Assembly (NCBI GenBank): GCA_000507305.1 | Contig: DF240041.1 | Span: forward strand, 1,253-65,252 | Direction: 5' to 3' | DNA from: Breviolum minutum Mf 1.05b.01 | Taxonomy: Eukaryota > Sar > Dinophyceae > Suessiales > Symbiodiniaceae | DNA: 64,000 nt | Shown here: piece after piece, positions 61,228 to 64,000 of the stretch | How positions within the stretch are numbered: the stretch's first letter is position 1 | Layout of the letters: each line of letters starts with the position of its first letter | Program-made: the position numbers and the translations under genes | The notes under the pieces: model-generated | Seen by the model: the letters and a program-made list of their open reading frames with translations, nothing else | What the model was told of the DNA's origin: nothing | The model's database searches: none

Positions 61228-61578
61228 TTGTTTTATTTAGTTTGGTCTCTGGAGGGATTTTATTCAAGCAAATTTTCTCATTATTTTTGTTTGAAAGCGT
61301 GCATATGGATATGCTGCTTCTGGAGAGCCCTATTTTGCATGAGAACAGCAAAAGTCAATGCTATGGTTGCAGTGGTACAAAGCAATAACTTATTGAGTGA
61401 TGCATGGCAAAAGGTGCATGGCCTCATTACCGGAAACGAACGGGTCCTTGTAGTAATGTATTGCAATGGAGCTTATTGCGCAGATGGCAAAACATCTCCT
61501 TTATTTGGACATCAAGTTGATAGACCATGCTTCCTTGCAGCCTTGAGTGTGCCGATGGCAGTCACCGGAAGAAATTGA
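61228..61578 (+). CDS. Possible coding relic, repeat family R copy 1
   Basis: The frame contains VVMYCNGAYCADGKTS and resembles the two copies at 62090 and 62557 (LLAMYGNxAYFADGKS). The upstream DNA (TTTTTGTTTG to TTTTGCATGAGAACAGCAA) also matches 61985-62075. Whether it is coding or only a repeat is unclear. Confidence 0.3.
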   Translation: MFYLVWSLEGFYSSKFSHYFCLKACIWICCFWRALFCMRTAKVNAMVAVVQSNNLLSDAWQKVHGLITGNERVLVVMYCNGAYCADGKTSPLFGHQVDRPCFLAALSVPMAVTGRN

Positions 61579-62089
61579 ATCCAAGCACGTGATTCCCTGT
61601 CTGATGCTAGCATGGGAGATGTGCCACGTGAGTCCATGATCATTTTCCGTGGGTCAAAGAATCCAGAAGAACACGAATTGCCGATGCTGGACATATGCAG
61701 CTGGGGGACAGAGTTTCCCGTCAACGGGTCCCCGAAGGCGATGTAAACCATCGGAAATCTTTTGAAATGTTGACTTTTGAGACTCAATTCACCCAGTGTG
61801 ATTTTTTTGATTGGATTAAGACTTCTTACCTTTTTTTTCTGGGATGTTCTTGGCAATGTAGCTCCCGTTGGTGTGTTTTTAAGATGTATATTTTTCTATT
61901 GTGGGTATGATTCTGCACATATGCTCTTGGGCTGAGTTAGTGGTTTGTCTATTTAGTTAAGTTTGGTCGGTGAAAGGACTTTTTCAAGAAGTTTTCTGAT
62001 TATTTTTGTTTGGAAAGCATGCATACGGAGATGGTGCTTCTGGAGGGCCAGTTTTGCATGAGAACAGCAAGAGTCAATAATATTTTTCG

Positions 62090-62270
62090 CATCGAAAATT
62101 TGCGGCTATGGCAATGGTACAAGACAAAACCTATTACAATGATGCTTGACCAGGTCCTTCTAGCAATGTATGGCAACCGAGCTTATTTTGCAGATGGCAA
62201 AAGCCTTCATGTGGACATCAAGCTGGAGCAGGTTTGTTGTAATGCTTAATGATATCTGCTAGAAACCCCT
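62090..62270 (+). repeat. Repeat family R copy 2, coding-like
   Basis: About 180 bp, about 95% identical to 62557-62737. The shared frame reads ENLRLWQ, MMLDQVLLAMYGN, AYFAD and KSLHVDIK-EQVCCNA, followed by TAA. Confidence 0.65.
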
Positions 62271-62556
62271 AGTTAGTAAGTCCCCTAACTGGGGTTGTTC
62301 CCTTTACAAATGGCCTAAATGGCTTATAAATGGGGGTTACTAACTACTTACTAAATGGGATGATCCTCTAAGTGGGTCGTGGCATCTTTGTAGGACTTTT
62401 TGATTTTGTTTTGAAACAGCCAAGGCCACCCCTTCGCCTGTGGTTGCCGTGTTCTATCACTCAGCCGTGGTTGAATTCACGGTTCTGCTTTCAGAATCTT
62501 GCCCACTCGGCAGTCCAAGCTGTTTTCAGGGAGCAGACCCGTTCAAAATTTCATTG

Positions 62557-62737
62557 AAAATTTGCGGCTATGGCAACGGTACAAGACAAAATCTATTGCA
62601 ATGATGCTTGACCAGGTCCTTCTAGCAATGTATGGCAACGGAGCTTATTTTGCAGATGACAAAAGCCTTCATGTGGACATCAAGATGGAGCAGGTTTGTT
62701 GTAATGCTTAATGATATCTGGTAGAAACCCATGGTTG
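62557..62737 (+). repeat. Repeat family R copy 3, coding-like
   Basis: Direct duplicate of 62090-62270. The 286 bp between them include CCCCTAACTGGGG-type and TAAATGG short repeats. Substitutions between the copies mostly keep the frame open. Confidence 0.65.
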
Positions 62738-63144
62738 ATCAAAAGCCCTGAGCCAGGTATCAGACAGTATGCCTTATTCCGGCTAGAGGTTTTGGCACAA
62801 GAGTTTAGGTGTCTCATCAATCCTGTGGTGGTTTGCCCTATGCAATGCATCCTGCAATGTAGCATGGATCTGGCGGAGTGTAGCATAAGGGAGAATGGTT
62901 TGTTTCTGTGGGTGCGGATCTCCATAAACCTGTGGGTAACCAGGACGCCAATACTGTCGATTTGACATTGAGACGTCCTAGGACTTCGTAAGGCTTCAAC
63001 ACAAATTTCTACACCTATGCTTTCAATTAGCTGATGTCTCTCTATCAGAGCATTTGTTTCTGATATCTGTCTTTGTGTTTCTTAATTTGATTTGGGAAGC
63101 ACACACATTATGACAATACTTTTGGGATTGAGGCTTTCTGGGGG
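62738..63144. other. No gene recognised
   Basis: About 400 bp without supported coding or structure. Confidence 0.5.
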
Positions 63145-63426
63145 TTGTTGAGGCTTATCAAGGGTTGCCAAACTGTGGTCAATGTTGCTGCATTGCTCGT
63201 ATGCTCATATGAAAGTTCTTCGCACGCACCTCAGCGTTTGAAGGATGACAGGTATGCCATCATCCTCTATGACTTTGAAAATTATCACTATGATATGAAA
63301 GGAGAACAGTGCTCACACACAGATGATGGTTCGGGCAAGATGGATCTTGCTTGTTGGTGCTGGCATGAGCAGTTGCTTTTTTTTGGACTACATGCCAGGC
63401 ATACGGAAAGCCCACCGTCGTTATAA
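63145..63426 (+). CDS. Possible exon, unknown
   Basis: A 93-codon frame with mixed composition (LKDDRYAIILYDFENYHYDM). No motif or splice context is decisive. The phrase GCTGGCATGAGCAGTT recurs at 63358 and 63451. Confidence 0.25.
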   Translation: MLRLIKGCQTVVNVAALLVCSYESSSHAPQRLKDDRYAIILYDFENYHYDMKGEQCSHTDDGSGKMDLACWCWHEQLLFFGLHARHTESPPSL

Positions 63427-63539
63427 TCTGAAAAGGTGATGCCACATAGTGCTGGCATGAGCAGTTTTTTTTTGAGACAAATTTTTATAGCAAGGCTATG
63501 TTTTGCCATTTTTTGGGATCTGAGATTTGGAGCACGTGT

Positions 63540-63990
63540 GGTTTAAAACGGATGCTAAGGCTTTAGTTCCAATTAAAAGGACATTGAGAGCAGCGCTCGA
63601 AGTGGAGAAAGCGCACGGGGCCATGTCTCATAAGATGTATCTCTATTTACTCCGTGCTGGTGCGCACGGTGCAAAACAGAGAGGGACAATGTGTTATTGA
63701 AGGTGAGTCTCTTCCGATCGCAGAATCCACTTGTGATCAAGCGACCCTGGAAAGTCGGTCTCAGACCCCATACGAGGGTGGAGGATGTTTCCTTAGACCG
63801 TATTATGAACATATTGGCATTGAGCAGTATGTTTCTTTGCGATCACTGCGCCTTCGATCCAGGGTTGTTGTGATTTTGTGTGATTACATGTCCCTGCATC
63901 TGTTTTAGGATTGGTGGTTCTGAGCATCCTGGAGTGTTTAATCCTGACAAAAGTTCTTGAGGCTTCAGTAAGGCCACATGTCTGTTTCAA
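63540..63990 (+). CDS. Possible exon(s) at the window edge, unknown
   Basis: From about 63541 one frame reads WFKTDAKALVPIKRTLRAAL and stays open to 63699, passing a candidate donor GAAG|GTGAGT at about 63701. The composition is protein-like. The gene, if real, would continue beyond the window. Another frame is open from 63654. Confidence 0.25.
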
Positions 63991-64000
63991 TGTTGCGACA

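Overview
This looks like nuclear DNA of a dinoflagellate, most likely a Symbiodiniaceae-like alga (confidence about 0.75). Nearly every credible coding block lies on the + strand. Genes are split by introns, there is no operon structure, and the reverse transcriptase, tyrosine recombinase (YR), C5-methyltransferase-like and 'DGMDQ...LDNT' transposase families are of the kind abundant in those genomes. The window is a draft scaffold: six single N characters (884, 1953, 12526, 30745, 36764, 43945) mark contig joins, several with duplicated or missing sequence around them.

Layout. 1-1.9 kb: two copies of a hairpin array plus a pyrimidine-rich array. 2-4.3 kb: small repeats and a GC-rich, frame-broken gag-like remnant. 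6.8-11.2 kb: an intron-rich gene and two further genes of unknown function. 11.7-30.3 kb: two related YR retrotransposons, one nested in the other. The outer one (element 1, 13394-30257) is decayed. The inner one (element 2, 20856-29179) has every reading frame open and complete split direct repeats. Both carry the order YR - gag - [C5-MTase-like + RT + RNase H], with a single in-frame UGA between gag and the polyprotein.

30.3-60.2 kb holds a tandem family of unrecognised genes sharing a P-loop-kinase-like C-terminal domain. The P-loop is intact only in the first members (12586-13302, 30416-30918) and degenerate in two pairs (31584-32942 with 33565-39059, and 56633-57977 with 58602-60173). 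Two DNA transposons interrupt this family. A 3,980-bp element with a TA target duplication and a large inverted tandem array (33958-37937) lies in one gene. A 16,904-bp element (39651-56554) with about 225-bp terminal inverted repeats and a TTAT target duplication lies between the pairs. The larger element carries a DDE-type transposase-like gene, a C5-MTase-like gene, a Cys-rich small protein, a probable multi-exon gene with a SAM-binding-like motif, and others. Its non-coding parts hold 28 exact copies of the interrupted palindrome CCAGCTTGCTGG, all in one orientation, and I found none elsewhere in the window. 60.2-64 kb is mostly non-coding with short repeated, coding-like pieces.

The two most unusual systems are the permuted, methyltransferase-carrying YR retrotransposon family with a conserved gag/pol UGA, and the giant cargo-bearing TIR transposon with its private strand-biased palindrome.
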